Assembly (NCBI RefSeq): GCF_036237275.1
Contig: NZ_CP108352.1
Location: 6,014,001 to 6,078,000, forward strand
From: Streptomyces sp. NBC_01353
GTDB lineage: Bacteria > Actinomycetota > Actinomycetes > Streptomycetales > Streptomycetaceae
DNA length: 64,000 nt
Direction: 5' to 3'
Under the pieces are notes generated by a model. The model was not told the origin of the DNA and did no database searches. It worked only from the letters and a program-made list of their open reading frames with translations. The translations under genes and the position numbers were made by a program. Positions 30,213-40,364 of the stretch are shown piece by piece (positions within the stretch are counted from its first letter, which is position 1; the number at the start of each line of letters is the position of its first letter).

Positions 30213-30881
30213 CTAACCCACGACCCGGGCGAGCAGCAGCCCGTCGTACCCCCGTACGCCCACCGTCTGGAACGCCGTCGCGTCCAGCCGGGGCTCGCGA
30301 GAGATCAGTTCGAACATGGCGCGGGTGCCGGTGATCGCCGCGTCGTTCGGGTCCTCCTCGGCCACCTTGCCGCCGCGCACCACGTTGTCGACGACGATGA
30401 CCGTGCCGGGGCGGGAGAGCCTCAGCGCCCACTCCACGTAGTGCGGGTTGTTCGCCTTGTCGGCGTCGATGAAGACGAAGTCGAACGGGCCCGCGCCCTC
30501 CGCCTCCAGCTTCGGCAGGGTGTCCAGGGCCGCGCCCGTCCGGACCTCGACGATCGAGTCGAGGCCGGCGCGGGCGATGTTGGCGCGGGCCACCTCCGCG
30601 TGGGCCGGGTTGTACTCCAGGGTGATCATCCGGCCGTCGGCGGGCAGCGCCCTGGCCATCCAGATCGTGCTGTAGGCGCCGAGCGTGCCGATCTCCAGAA
30701 CCGTGCGCGCGCCCCGCGTCGCGACCAGCAGGTTCAGCAGCTTGCCCTGGTTGGGGGCGACGGCGATCTCGGGGAGCCCGGCGGCCGTGGAGTCGGCGAG
30801 CGTGGCGGCGAGCGCCTCGTCGGCCGGGGCGAGCAGGTCGGTGAAGTAGCGGTCTACGGCGGTCCATTGGTCGTTGGTCAT
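30213..30881 (-). CDS. class I SAM-dependent O-methyltransferase
   Basis: A 222-aa protein from ATG 30881, start fixed by ATGA overlap with the DUF2330 stop. Methyltransf_3 (catechol/caffeoyl-CoA type): APNQGKLLNLLVATRGARTV, LEIGTLGAYSTIWMARALP (SAM motif I), MITLEYNPAHAEVARANIAR, FDFVFIDADKANNPHYVEWA (metal-binding D...DADK..N) and IVVDNVVRGGKV. Divalent-metal-dependent, soluble; acceptor probably a vicinal diol or catechol, unknown. Confidence 0.9.
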   Translation of the reverse strand: MTNDQWTAVDRYFTDLLAPADEALAATLADSTAAGLPEIAVAPNQGKLLNLLVATRGARTVLEIGTLGAYSTIWMARALPADGRMITLEYNPAHAEVARANIARAGLDSIVEVRTGAALDTLPKLEAEGAGPFDFVFIDADKANNPHYVEWALRLSRPGTVIVVDNVVRGGKVAEEDPNDAAITGTRAMFELISREPRLDATAFQTVGVRGYDGLLLARVVG

Positions 30882-31963
30882 GCGGCCGAACGTACCGCAG
30901 GGCGCCCGCGCCGGGCGCGTATCGCCGCGGCCGTTCCGACCGCCGCGAGCAGCACGCCGGAGACCGTCAGGAGCCAGACCGGGATGCCGTCGCCGACCGT
31001 GAGCAGCCGGCCGGTGTAGATCACCTCGCGGTACGGGGTGTCGGCGACCGTCCTCAGTTCGTGGTCGCCGTCGATCCGCGAGGGTTCGGGGAACTCCTGG
31101 TCGAGGGCGGTCAGATAGACCGGGCGCCCGCCGGTGAGCGCCGCCACCGCGCCCTCCTTCTCCTCGATCCCGCCCGCGAAGGTCACCTCGGGCGGTGCTC
31201 CGCCGATGTCGTCGCGCGGCTCCATGCGGTGGTCGGCGAGGACGTACAGGCCGAGGGACTGAGGGGTCTTCGCCAGGCGGGAGAGGCGCATGGGGTAGAC
31301 GAGACGGTCGCTGGCGAAGGTGATCCTGAGCGGGGTGAGATCGCCCCGGAGCGCCGTGCCGGTGGCGTCGGGCGCGAGGCGCACCGCGACGTACTCCCAC
31401 TTCCGCTCGACGTACGGCCGCAGTTCGGTCGAGAGCCGGTCGGAGAGCTCGAAGCCGTTCTTCTCCAGCCAGCCGCTCAGCGCCTTCGGGTCGGTGGCGG
31501 TCAGCCGGGCCACGTCGAAGGGTCCGAGCCGCTCGCGCCCGATCACACCGACGTCCGCGCCCTTTCCGGGCGGGGCGGCCCCGGCGCCGTCCGAGACGTT
31601 GAGGTCGAAGGGCCAGTCGCCGCCGCGCGGCCAGAAGTAGTACCGGTCCTTGCGCTCGGGCCGGGTGAGGTCCTCCAGGGCGTCGAAGAGCTCCGGGTCG
31701 CCCAGCGCGACGTCGGCCCGGCCGGGTACGGGCATGATCCAGGCGGCCCGCTCGGCGTTCCCGCGCACGGTGAAGCGCATGACGATCTGTTCCGTACGGC
31801 CGTCCCAGCGCACGGCCGAGGTTTCCCGGTCGACGCCGATGCGCTGGTTCCGGTCGGGGATCATCGCCCCGCAGCCGCACGCGTAGGCCGGTGCGATCAG
31901 TGAGCCGAGCTGGAGCGCGAGCAGCGCGACGATCATGGCCAGAATTCTCTGTGTCCCCCGCAT
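30878..31963 (-). CDS. DUF2330 family surface protein
   Basis: A 361-aa protein from ATG 31963. Signal peptide: MRGTQRILAMIVALLALQLG to APAYA, mature start CGCGAMIPDRNQRIGV with two Cys, then ERAAWIMPVPGRADVALGDP and YYFWPRGGDWPFDLNV, and a C-terminal TM helix (GIPVWLLTVSGVLLAAVGTA) with a basic tail, so membrane-anchored and facing outward. DUF2330 has no known function. Its stop overlaps the methyltransferase start (ATGA), so the two are coexpressed though in different compartments. Confidence 0.87.
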   Translation of the reverse strand: MRGTQRILAMIVALLALQLGSLIAPAYACGCGAMIPDRNQRIGVDRETSAVRWDGRTEQIVMRFTVRGNAERAAWIMPVPGRADVALGDPELFDALEDLTRPERKDRYYFWPRGGDWPFDLNVSDGAGAAPPGKGADVGVIGRERLGPFDVARLTATDPKALSGWLEKNGFELSDRLSTELRPYVERKWEYVAVRLAPDATGTALRGDLTPLRITFASDRLVYPMRLSRLAKTPQSLGLYVLADHRMEPRDDIGGAPPEVTFAGGIEEKEGAVAALTGGRPVYLTALDQEFPEPSRIDGDHELRTVADTPYREVIYTGRLLTVGDGIPVWLLTVSGVLLAAVGTAAAIRARRGRPAVRSAA

Positions 31964-32074
31964 GTGCGCTCAGACGCGGCGCGCGAGATTCCGGTTCCGC
32001 GTGCCACCAGGCTGAGGGAGGCGGGAGGCGGGAGCCCCAGGCGTAGGGGGGATGGACTCCCGCCTTCCGGTCTG

Positions 32075-33322
32075 TCAGGAGCCGACCCGGACCTGCAACT
32101 CCTTGATCCCGTTCAGCCAGGCCGCGCGCAGTCGGCGCGGCTCGCCCGCGAGTGTCAGATCGGGCAGGACGTCCGCGAGCGCGTTGAAGATCAGGTCGAT
32201 CTCGTTGATGGCGAGCGACTTGCCGAGGCAGAAGTGCGGGCCTCCGCCGCCGAAGCCGAGGTGCGGGTTCGGGTCACGGGTGATGTCGAAGGTCTCAGGG
32301 TTCTCGAAGACCTCGGGGTCGTTGTTGGCGGAGGAGTAGAAGAGTCCGACCCGGTCGCCCTTGCGGACCTTCTGGCCCCCGATCTCGGTGTCCTGGGTGG
32401 CCGTCCGCTGGAAGGAGACCACCGGGGTCGCCCAGCGCACGATCTCCTCGGCGGTGGTCGCGGGCCGCTCCCGCTTGTAGAGCTCCCACTGCTCGGGGTG
32501 GGTGAGGAAGGCGTACATGCCGTGGCTGATGGCGTTACGGGTGGTCTCGTTGCCGGCCACCGCGAGCAGCAGCACGAAGAAGCCGAACTCGTCCGAGGAG
32601 AGGTTGCCCTGGCCCTCGGCGGCGACGAGCTGGGTCACGATGTCCTTGGCCGGACACTCCTTGCGTTCGGCGGCCAGGTTCATCGAGTACCCGATGAGCT
32701 CCATGGCGGCCTCGGCGCCGATCTCCTCGGTGATGGCGTACTCGGGGTCGTCGTACGCGACCATCTTGTTCGACCAGTCGAAGATCCGGGCGCGGTCCTC
32801 CTGCGGTACGCCGATGAGTTCGGCGATCGCCTGGAGCGGGAGCTCGACGGCGACCTGGGTGACGAAGTCGAAGGAGCCGTCGGACGCGGCGTTCTGCTTC
32901 GCCTCCTCGACGATCGCCCGGGCGCGCTCGCGCAGCGCCGCCTCCAGGCCGCGGATCGCGCGGGGCGTGAAGCCGCGCTGGACGATCTGGCGGACCCGGG
33001 TGTGCTCGGGCGGGTCCATGTTGAGCATGATCAGCTTCTGGACCTCGATCTGGTCCCGGGTGATGTGCTCGTTGAAGCGGATGACGGCCGTGTTCTCCGT
33101 GGAGGAGAACAGCTCCGGGTGGGTAGAGACGTACTTGACGTCCGCGTGCCGGGTGACGGCCCAGTAGCCCTCGTCGTCGAAGCCGGTGATGCCGCGCGGC
33201 TGGGGGCACCACCAGACGGGCGCGGTCTGTCGCAGCCGCGCGAACTCCGGGAAGGGGATGCGGCTCTGGAGCAGATCGGGGTCGGTGGCGTCGAACCCTT
33301 CGGGGAGGTGAGGGCAGGGCAT
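32075..33322 (-). CDS. cyp125: cytochrome P450, CYP125 family (steroid side-chain oxidase type)
   Basis: A 415-aa protein from ATG 33322 (GGAG 10 nt upstream). I-helix AVAGNETTRNAISHG, K-helix EEIVRWATPVVSFQRTA with E-x-x-R, heme loop HLGFGGGGPHFCLGKSLA with Cys365 as axial ligand. CYP125 marks along the chain include FDATDPDLLQSRIPFPEFA, ITRDQIEVQKLIMLNMDPPE and IFDWSNKMVAYDDPEYA, plus LNGIKELQV at the end, closely matching the mycobacterial enzyme that oxidises the C26/C27 methyl of cholesterol. It needs a ferredoxin; one is encoded at 49704. Divergent from the FadA5-like thiolase, with a KstR-like site at 33399-33412. Confidence 0.9.
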   Translation of the reverse strand: MPCPHLPEGFDATDPDLLQSRIPFPEFARLRQTAPVWWCPQPRGITGFDDEGYWAVTRHADVKYVSTHPELFSSTENTAVIRFNEHITRDQIEVQKLIMLNMDPPEHTRVRQIVQRGFTPRAIRGLEAALRERARAIVEEAKQNAASDGSFDFVTQVAVELPLQAIAELIGVPQEDRARIFDWSNKMVAYDDPEYAITEEIGAEAAMELIGYSMNLAAERKECPAKDIVTQLVAAEGQGNLSSDEFGFFVLLLAVAGNETTRNAISHGMYAFLTHPEQWELYKRERPATTAEEIVRWATPVVSFQRTATQDTEIGGQKVRKGDRVGLFYSSANNDPEVFENPETFDITRDPNPHLGFGGGGPHFCLGKSLAINEIDLIFNALADVLPDLTLAGEPRRLRAAWLNGIKELQVRVGS

Positions 33323-33398
33323 CGGCAACACACTCCATGTCTGAGACATGCGTGCCTGACAGCATGTCTGACGGTCCATCAGAAGGTGACCGCAAGGT

Positions 33399-34768
<1,370 letters not shown>

Positions 34769-34852
34769 CGCTTCTTCTTCGTGTCCGTGTCCGCGACTCC
34801 GGCGTCCGCCGTCACTGCCGCTGAGTCTCGGCCGGCGCCCGAGAAACGCCGC

Positions 34853-34885
34853 AGGCCCCGCCCCTCCGTGAGGAGGGCGGGGCCT
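34853..34885. terminator. bidirectional terminator
   Basis: AGGCCCCGCCCCTCC and GGAGGGCGGGGCCTT form a stem with one bulge and a 4-nt loop, between convergent thiolase and transglycosylase genes. Confidence 0.85.
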
Positions 34886-34922
34886 TGCGATGGCGCGGGC
34901 TGCCGGCGGCTGGGGGTGACTC

Positions 34923-35348
34923 TTAGTACCAGCCGTTGGCCTGCCAGAACGCCCAGGCGGCGTTCGGGGAGCCGTAGCGCTCGTTCATGTAGTTGAGGCC
35001 CCACTTGATCTGGGTGGCCGGGTTGGTCTTCCAGTCCGAGCCGGCCGAAGACATCTTCGAGGCCGGGAGGGCCTGGACCAGGCCGTAGGCGCCGCTGGAC
35101 GAGTTGGTGGCGGAGGGGTTCCAGCCGGACTCGTGAGAGACGATCTTGCTGAAGGCCTGGTACTGCGAAGCCGGAACGATCTTCTTCGCAATCTCCTGCG
35201 GAGTCGCGGCCGAAGCCGTGGACGTCGTGCCGAGCACCGCACCCGACGCGCCCAGCAGCACGGCTGCGGACACGGCGAAGGTCTTCTTGCGGGACGAGAC
35301 ACGAGTGGAGAGCGAGCGGAACACGAAGCGACCTAACGTCGGGGACAT
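34923..35348 (-). CDS. secreted transglycosylase-like (lysozyme fold) protein
   Basis: A 141-aa protein from ATG 35348. Signal peptide: basic MSPTLGRFVFRSLSTRVSSR, hydrophobic KTFAVSAAVLLGASGAVLG, cleavage after TASA. The mature domain ATPQEIAKKIVPASQYQAFS, IVSHESGWNPSATNSSSGAY (catalytic Glu in HESGW), GLVQALPASKMSSAGSDW and NPATQIKWGLNYMNERYGSP with the AFWQANGWY end is the compact transglycosylase domain common in Streptomyces cell-wall remodelling proteins. Acts outside the cell on peptidoglycan. The 260-bp region upstream is GC-rich and partly structured; no riboswitch could be confirmed there. Confidence 0.88.
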   Translation of the reverse strand: MSPTLGRFVFRSLSTRVSSRKKTFAVSAAVLLGASGAVLGTTSTASAATPQEIAKKIVPASQYQAFSKIVSHESGWNPSATNSSSGAYGLVQALPASKMSSAGSDWKTNPATQIKWGLNYMNERYGSPNAAWAFWQANGWY

Positions 35349-35609
35349 GGGGTGCGCCGGGCGTTTTCGGCAAGCCGGAACCAGAGCCCGGGGAACCCGG
35401 ATCCTGTGGGGAATCGGCCTGTCCGAGGCGCTGCGCTGAGCGCTGCTGCCTGGCGACGTCCACCAGACAACCAGGGCCGGAACGCCGACGCAACGACCCC
35501 CAGTACGAGGCGGATTCGGACCCGCGCCGAACGGCCCGGGGTGAGGGCTGTGGTGTTTTCGCAGCTCACGGCCGACTATGGGGTGATTTGAGAGGGTCTG
35601 AACCCTCTC

Positions 35610-36476
35610 CTACTCCGCTTCGTACGTGACGTAGGTCCTGTGGGGCGCCTCACCCCGAGGGGGCCCTTCCGGGGCCTCGAATGTGACCTGGGCCTCGAAG
35701 TTCGCCCGCCGCGTGGCCCGCCGAAGCGCCTTGAGAAGGGTCCGGCCAACGGTGAGTGTGAGCACCACCGTGAGAGCGGCCCGGCCGAGGTCCCAGCCGA
35801 GGGAGGTGGCGAGGACGTACGCGAGGAAGCGGACCAGGTTCTCGTGGACCGGGTCGCCGGGGACGAAGGAGATCCCCGTCCCGAGGCCACCCACGGTGAC
35901 CCAGCCGTACAGATTGGTGACGGTGCCGTACGCGAACGCCGCGACGAACCCGTACGCCGACAGCATCAGCAGCTCGCCCCGGCCCCTGACCTTCTCCGGC
36001 CCCGGCAGCAGACCCGCGCCCATGGTGAACCAGCCCATCGCCAGCATCTGGACCGGCATCCATGGGCCCACACCGCCCGTGAGCAGGGCGGACGCGAACA
36101 TCGTCACCGCGCCGAGGACGAAACCGAACCCCGGCCCGAGGACCCGGCCGCTCAGCACCATCAGGAAGAACATCGGCTCCAGGCCCGCCGTCCCCGCCCC
36201 GAGCGGGCGCAGCGCCGCTCCCACGGCAGCCAGCACGCCCAGCATCGCGACCGCCTTCGCGTCCATCCCGCAGTCGGCGATCGTGGCGACCACCACCGCG
36301 ATCAGGAGAGGGAGGAGGGCGGCGAAGAACCAGGGGGCGTCGGCGGCGTGCGTGGTCACGGCCGAGGAGGCGTCCGCGAAGAGGGGCCAGCCGATGGCGA
36401 TCAGCCCGATGACGGAGACCAGGACGAGGGCGGCGACCGAACGCGGACCGAGCCGGACGGGTCCTCTGCCGCTCAC
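35610..36476 (-). CDS. ECF transporter S component (substrate-binding membrane subunit)
   Basis: A 288-aa protein from GTG 36476 (GTGA overlap with the ATPase stop). Six or more hydrophobic segments: SVAALVLVSVIGLIAIGWPL, APWFFAALLPLLIAVVVATI, AVAMLGVLAAVGAALRPLGA, FFLMVLSGRVLGPGFGFVLG, FASALLTGGVGPWMPVQMLA and LRFLAYVLATSLGWDLGRA-like. The S-component feature GRVLGPGFGFVLGAVTMFAS then GVGPWMPVQMLAMGW fits ECF S proteins of the corrinoid/cobalt group. Terminal gene of the riboswitch operon. Substrate inferred as cobalamin precursor or cobalt. Confidence 0.82.
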   Translation of the reverse strand: MSGRGPVRLGPRSVAALVLVSVIGLIAIGWPLFADASSAVTTHAADAPWFFAALLPLLIAVVVATIADCGMDAKAVAMLGVLAAVGAALRPLGAGTAGLEPMFFLMVLSGRVLGPGFGFVLGAVTMFASALLTGGVGPWMPVQMLAMGWFTMGAGLLPGPEKVRGRGELLMLSAYGFVAAFAYGTVTNLYGWVTVGGLGTGISFVPGDPVHENLVRFLAYVLATSLGWDLGRAALTVVLTLTVGRTLLKALRRATRRANFEAQVTFEAPEGPPRGEAPHRTYVTYEAE

Positions 36477-38533
36477 AGCGCCTCCCTGACCTGCTCGACC
36501 GTGAGCCACGGCTGCGGGGCGAGGATCTTGGCGACCTGAGGGGAGAAGGCGGGGGAGGAGACGACGACCTCGGCCGTCGGACCGTCCGCGACGACCTCGC
36601 CGCCCGCCAGGATCACCACCCGGTGCGCCAGCTCGGCGGCCAGCTCCACGTCGTGCGTGGCGAGCACGATGGCGTGGCCGTCGGCGGCCAGCTCGCGCAG
36701 GTGCGCGACGAGACGGGCCTTGGCCGCGTAGTCGAGACCGCGGGTCGGCTCGTCGAGGAGCAGGAGCGGGGGGCGCCCGGTCAGCACGACGGCCAGGGCG
36801 AGCGCGAGGCGCTGGCCCTCGGACAGGTCGCGGGGGTGGGTGTCGTCCGCGACGCCCGGCAGCAGCTCGGACACCAGGGCCCGGCAGGTACCGGGCGCGG
36901 CGCCCGCGTCGGTGTCGGCGGCGGAGCATTCGGCGGCGACGGTGTCGGCGTACAGCAGATCGCGCGGCTCCTGCGGTACGAGCCCCACCTGCCGGATCAG
37001 CTCGCGGGGGTCGGTCCGGTGGGGGACGCGGCCGGAGACGAGGACGGCGCCGGAGGTGGGGGTGACGGTGCCGACGAGGGCGTTGAGCAGGGTGGACTTG
37101 CCGGCGCCGTTACGCCCCATGAGCGCGACGGTCTCGCCGGCCCGGACCTTCAGGTCCACCAGCCGAAGCGCCTCGACGCGCCCGCGCCGGACGCCGAGGG
37201 CGTCGACCTCGACGAGTTGGTCGGCGGGCGAGACCCCGCCAGGCCGGGGGCGCCGCCGGAAGAAGGACATTCCCCCACCCCACCCTCCCCCAGAGCTTCG
37301 CCTGGAAGGTACCCCCATCCCTGCGGTGTCCATGAGCGGCACCACCGCGGGCCGCCGGGGACTGGTGGGGAGCTGAGACCCGGGGGCTGCCGCCCCCGAA
37401 TCCTGCGGGGCGGCGGCTTCGCGCCGCACGGGCGTGGGGTTTCCCTGGGCGGCGGCTTCGCGCCGCGGGGGTTGGGCGCCTTGCCCGGGGTCGGCTTCGT
37501 GCCGCACGGGCGTGGGGTTCCCCTGGGCGGCGGCTTCGTGCCGCACGGGCCGGGTGGCTTGACCAGCGGCGATTTCGGGCCGTGCGTCGGTATTCGGCCC
37601 CGCCGGCGTTTGAGGCGCGGGGGGCTGGGGGCGCAGCCCCCGGTTACGGGATGGGGGTACCTCCCAGGCGAAGCTCTGGGGGAGGGCGGGGTGGGGGAGA
37701 GGCCCCACAGGGGCCGCCTCGGGGGCTCGGGCCTCCAGGCGGGACCGCAGGTCGCCGGCCCGGCGTCGCGCGTCGCGGACCGTCAAGGGCAGCGGCGACC
37801 AGCCCGCCAGCCGCCCCAGGGCCACCACCGGCGGGTGTACCGCCGAGATCGACATGATCTCGGCCGGTGGGCCCATGGCGCCCTCCGGCAGGAGGATCAC
37901 CTGGTCCGCGTACTGGACCACCCGCTCCAGGCGGTGCTCCGCCAGCAGGACCGTCGTGCCCAGGTCGTGCACCAGACGCTGGAGCACCGCCAGGACGTCC
38001 TCCGCAGCCGCCGGGTCCAGCGCGGACGTCGGCTCGTCGAGGACCAGGACCTCGGGGTGCGGGGTCAGCACGGAGCCGATCGCCACCCGCTGCTGCTGGC
38101 CGCCGGAGAGCGTGGCGATCGGCCGGTCGCGGAGCTCCGCGAGGCCCAGCAGGTCCAGGGTCTCCTCGACCCGGCGCCGCATCACCTCGGGTGCGAGGCC
38201 CAGGGACTCCATCCCGTACGCCAGCTCGTCCTCGACCGTGTCCGTGACGAAGTGCGCGAGCGGGTCCTGCCCCACGGTGCCGACCACGTCCGCCAGTTCG
38301 CGGGGCCGGTGCGTGCGGGTGTCCCGGCCCGCGACCGTGACGCGGCCGGTCAGCGTGCCGCCCGTGAAGTGCGGGACGAGCCCCGACACCGCGCCGAGCA
38401 GCGTCGACTTCCCGACCCCCGACGGGCCGACCAGCAGGACCAGTTCGCCCTCCGGGATCGTCAGGTTCAGGTCGCGCAGCGTGGGCTCCGACTCCTCCCC
38501 GTACCGCACCGAGACGTTCTCGAACCGGATCAC
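36473..38533 (-). CDS. fused double ECF-type ABC ATPase
   Basis: A 686-aa protein from GTG 38533 (overlaps EcfT stop). First ATPase: Walker A GPSGVGKST at residues 36-44, Q-loop VGQDPLAHFVTDTVEDE, signature LSGGQQQRVAIG, Walker B VLVLDEPTSALDPAAAE, switch AEHRLERV. A 150- to 170-residue linker, low complexity and repeated (AAAQGNPTPVR occurs twice), follows. Second ATPase: Walker A GRNGAGKST, signature LSEGQRLALA, Walker B LLLLDEPTRGLDY, switch THDVELA. The two halves correspond to EcfA1/EcfA2, here joined; VGQDPLAHFVTDTVEDELAY is a typical cobalt/B12 ECF ATPase motif. It energises uptake with EcfT and the S component. Confidence 0.9.
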   Translation of the reverse strand: MIRFENVSVRYGEESEPTLRDLNLTIPEGELVLLVGPSGVGKSTLLGAVSGLVPHFTGGTLTGRVTVAGRDTRTHRPRELADVVGTVGQDPLAHFVTDTVEDELAYGMESLGLAPEVMRRRVEETLDLLGLAELRDRPIATLSGGQQQRVAIGSVLTPHPEVLVLDEPTSALDPAAAEDVLAVLQRLVHDLGTTVLLAEHRLERVVQYADQVILLPEGAMGPPAEIMSISAVHPPVVALGRLAGWSPLPLTVRDARRRAGDLRSRLEARAPEAAPVGPLPHPALPQSFAWEVPPSRNRGLRPQPPAPQTPAGPNTDARPEIAAGQATRPVRHEAAAQGNPTPVRHEADPGQGAQPPRREAAAQGNPTPVRREAAAPQDSGAAAPGSQLPTSPRRPAVVPLMDTAGMGVPSRRSSGGGWGGGMSFFRRRPRPGGVSPADQLVEVDALGVRRGRVEALRLVDLKVRAGETVALMGRNGAGKSTLLNALVGTVTPTSGAVLVSGRVPHRTDPRELIRQVGLVPQEPRDLLYADTVAAECSAADTDAGAAPGTCRALVSELLPGVADDTHPRDLSEGQRLALALAVVLTGRPPLLLLDEPTRGLDYAAKARLVAHLRELAADGHAIVLATHDVELAAELAHRVVILAGGEVVADGPTAEVVVSSPAFSPQVAKILAPQPWLTVEQVREAL
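37272..37698. repeat. Streptomyces GC-rich palindromic repeats inside coding linker
   Basis: Two inverted copies of a block flank the linker: 37272-37319 (CCCCCAGAGCTTCGCCTGG then AAGGTACCCCCATCC) and 37649-37698 (GGATGGGGGTACC, CAGGCGAAGCTCTGGGGGAG). The segment 37598-37650 contains CCCCGCCGGCGTTTGAGGCG and a GGGGGCTGGGGGCGCAGCCCCC hairpin-type motif, a form of the intergenic repeat scattered through Streptomyces genomes. Between them are several GGCGGCTTCGCGCCGC-type units. All this is translated in frame as the ATPase linker. Confidence 0.75.
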
Positions 38534-39627
38534 GAAGACTCCTTGGAGACGGGCACAGGGGCCACGAACGCGGGGACCAGGCCCACCAGGACCGACAGTG
38601 CGGGCCACACCGGAAGCTCCGGCGCGACGAGCGGGACGACGCCGGGGTGCAGCGCCTCGTACGCGTAGACGTTCGCCCAGATCATCAGCGCCGCCACCGC
38701 CACCCCCGAACCGGCGACCAGCCACGCCCGCACCCCCCACCGGTCCGGCCGGTACCGGGTCCGTACCGCCCGGCGGCCACCGAGCCGGAGTCCGGCCATG
38801 GCGGCGACGAGACCGACGACGACCAGCGGCAGCCCGTACCCCGCGCCCTGCGCCGCCAGCAGACCGTACGAACCGGCGCACACCCCGAGCAGCCCGCCGA
38901 GTGTCAGGACGTTCGTCGTCCGCCGTACGGCCGTCGGCACCTGCGCCGTACGTCCGTATCCGCGCGCGTCCATCGAGGCCGCCACCGCGATCGACCGCTC
39001 CAGCGCGCCCTCCAGCACCGGCAGCCCGATCTGGAGCACCGCGCGCACCCCGCCCGTCGGCCGCCCCCGCAGCCGCCGGGCCGTCCGCAGCCGCATCACG
39101 TCCGCGACCATGTTCGGCGCGAAGGTCATCGCCACGACGACGGCGACCCCGACCTCGTACAGCGCGCCCGGCAGCGACTTGAGCAGCCGCGCCGGGTTGG
39201 CGAGCGCGTTCGCCGCGCCCACACAGATCAGCAGGGTCGCCAGCTTCGCCCCGTCGTACACCGCGAAGACGACCTGCTCCGCCGTCACCCGGCCACCGAT
39301 CCGCACGCCCTGCGCCCAGTCCGGCATCGGCACCTCGGGCAGGGTGAACAGCTCGTACGTTCCCGGGATCGCAGATCCGAGCACGATCGAGAACACCACC
39401 CGCAGGGCCACGACGAACAGGCCCAGCTTCACGAACGCCCCGTACGAGCGCGCCCAGGGGGCGTCCGTACGGCGGGCCGCGACGACATAGCCCGCGACCG
39501 CGACGATCAGGCCGAGGAGGAGCGGGTCGGTGGTACGGGAGGCGGCCACCGCGAGCCCCAGCGCCCAGAGCCACCAGGCGCCGGCGTGCAAGGCGTTGGA
39601 GCGGTTCGCCTCGGGGGCACGGATCAT
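38530..39627 (-). CDS. EcfT-type transmembrane subunit (CbiQ family)
   Basis: A 365-aa protein from ATG 39627, overlapping the previous stop as ATGA and the following start as GTGA. N-terminal TMs (AWWLWALGLAVAASR, DPLLLGLIVAVAGYVVAARR, VKLGLFVVALRVVFSIVLGS) then the CbiQ/EcfT coupling region TFAPNMVADVMRLRTARRLR and GLPVLEGALERSIAVAASMD, ARGYGRTAQVPTAVRR (the Ala-Arg-Gly signature contacting the ATPases), and further C-terminal TMs. It couples ATP hydrolysis to the S component. Slightly longer than typical EcfT because of the extra C-terminal membrane segments. Confidence 0.9.
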   Translation of the reverse strand: MIRAPEANRSNALHAGAWWLWALGLAVAASRTTDPLLLGLIVAVAGYVVAARRTDAPWARSYGAFVKLGLFVVALRVVFSIVLGSAIPGTYELFTLPEVPMPDWAQGVRIGGRVTAEQVVFAVYDGAKLATLLICVGAANALANPARLLKSLPGALYEVGVAVVVAMTFAPNMVADVMRLRTARRLRGRPTGGVRAVLQIGLPVLEGALERSIAVAASMDARGYGRTAQVPTAVRRTTNVLTLGGLLGVCAGSYGLLAAQGAGYGLPLVVVGLVAAMAGLRLGGRRAVRTRYRPDRWGVRAWLVAGSGVAVAALMIWANVYAYEALHPGVVPLVAPELPVWPALSVLVGLVPAFVAPVPVSKESS

Positions 39628-40364
39628 GCGCGGCGGCGTGCCTTCCAGATCGCGGCGCCGCCGAGCGCGAGGACGGCAGCCCCGCCCACGACGATCCCGG
39701 CGGAAGGACCGCCGTCGTCGCCGTCGGCCTTTTGGGTCGCCGACGGCGTGGGATTCGTGGCCGTCGTCCCCGCCGGGGACGACGGCTTCGTCTCCGCCAC
39801 CTGCTCGCCGCAGCCCTTCGCCGGATACCCGGCGATCCCGCAGAGCAGGGCCGCGCTGTCGTACCGCAGTGGCTTCACCACGGCGGCCAGCGCCTCCGCG
39901 CCCGTCGCGTCCTCACGGACCTGCGCGCAGCCGACCTTCAGCCGCTGGGCCGGCGGGGTCTCGCCGGGCGGGGCGTCCTCGGGGCCGCCGAAGTCGACGA
40001 CGACCGCGACACGCTTGGTGTCCGCCCTCTCCTCGACATCGGCGCAGATCGTCGTGAAGGAGGGGGCGGCGGAGGGCTGGGAGGCGTCACTGGTGTCGTT
40101 GCTGAGGGCGAAGCGGAAGCCGATCGCGTCCCCGTCCCCGGGGCGGGCGGTCGCCGGGCCCTGCGTCGCGTACGTCCACTTCCCGCCGCCGTCGCTCTCC
40201 CAGAACGACCAGTACCGGTATCCCGCGGCCTGCGCGGGAGCGGCGACGGCCAGCGTCAGTACGACACCGGTCGCCGCGCCGGCCGCGACCCTGACCGCGC
40301 GGCGGCCGGAGGCCCCGGCCACGGCGCCGAGAACCCGGGGCGTCCAGAGCCGGGGCGTCCTCAC
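39624..40364 (-). CDS. surface-anchored SCO2322-family-like protein of B12 operon
   Basis: A 246-aa protein from GTG 40364, overlapping the alpha-barrel stop (GTGA). Signal peptide (AVRVAAGAATGVVLTLAVAA then PAQA), mature start AAGYRYWSFWESDGGGKWTY, ATQGPATARPGDGDAIGFRF, then TTICADVEERADTKRVAVVV and CGIAGYPAKGCGEQVAETKP, a Ser/Thr/Pro stretch, a C-terminal TM (AGIVVGGAAVLALGGAAIW) and basic KARRRA. Thus it is tethered to the outer face of the membrane. Such proteins are annotated as SCO2322 family in Streptomyces (from memory). The W-rich YRYWSFW...W.YATQGPAT start and placement with an alpha-barrel protein recall the small beta domain of transcobalamin-type proteins; this is inference. Confidence 0.72.
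   Translation of the reverse strand: MRTPRLWTPRVLGAVAGASGRRAVRVAAGAATGVVLTLAVAAPAQAAGYRYWSFWESDGGGKWTYATQGPATARPGDGDAIGFRFALSNDTSDASQPSAAPSFTTICADVEERADTKRVAVVVDFGGPEDAPPGETPPAQRLKVGCAQVREDATGAEALAAVVKPLRYDSAALLCGIAGYPAKGCGEQVAETKPSSPAGTTATNPTPSATQKADGDDGGPSAGIVVGGAAVLALGGAAIWKARRRA

Noticed and set aside
35349-35609. ydaO-type (c-di-AMP) riboswitch upstream of the transglycosylase gene
   Set aside because: Known riboswitches of this class precede cell-wall hydrolase genes in Streptomyces and GGGGAACCC and GGGGAATC-like strings occur here, but they are on the opposite strand and the later conserved blocks are absent.
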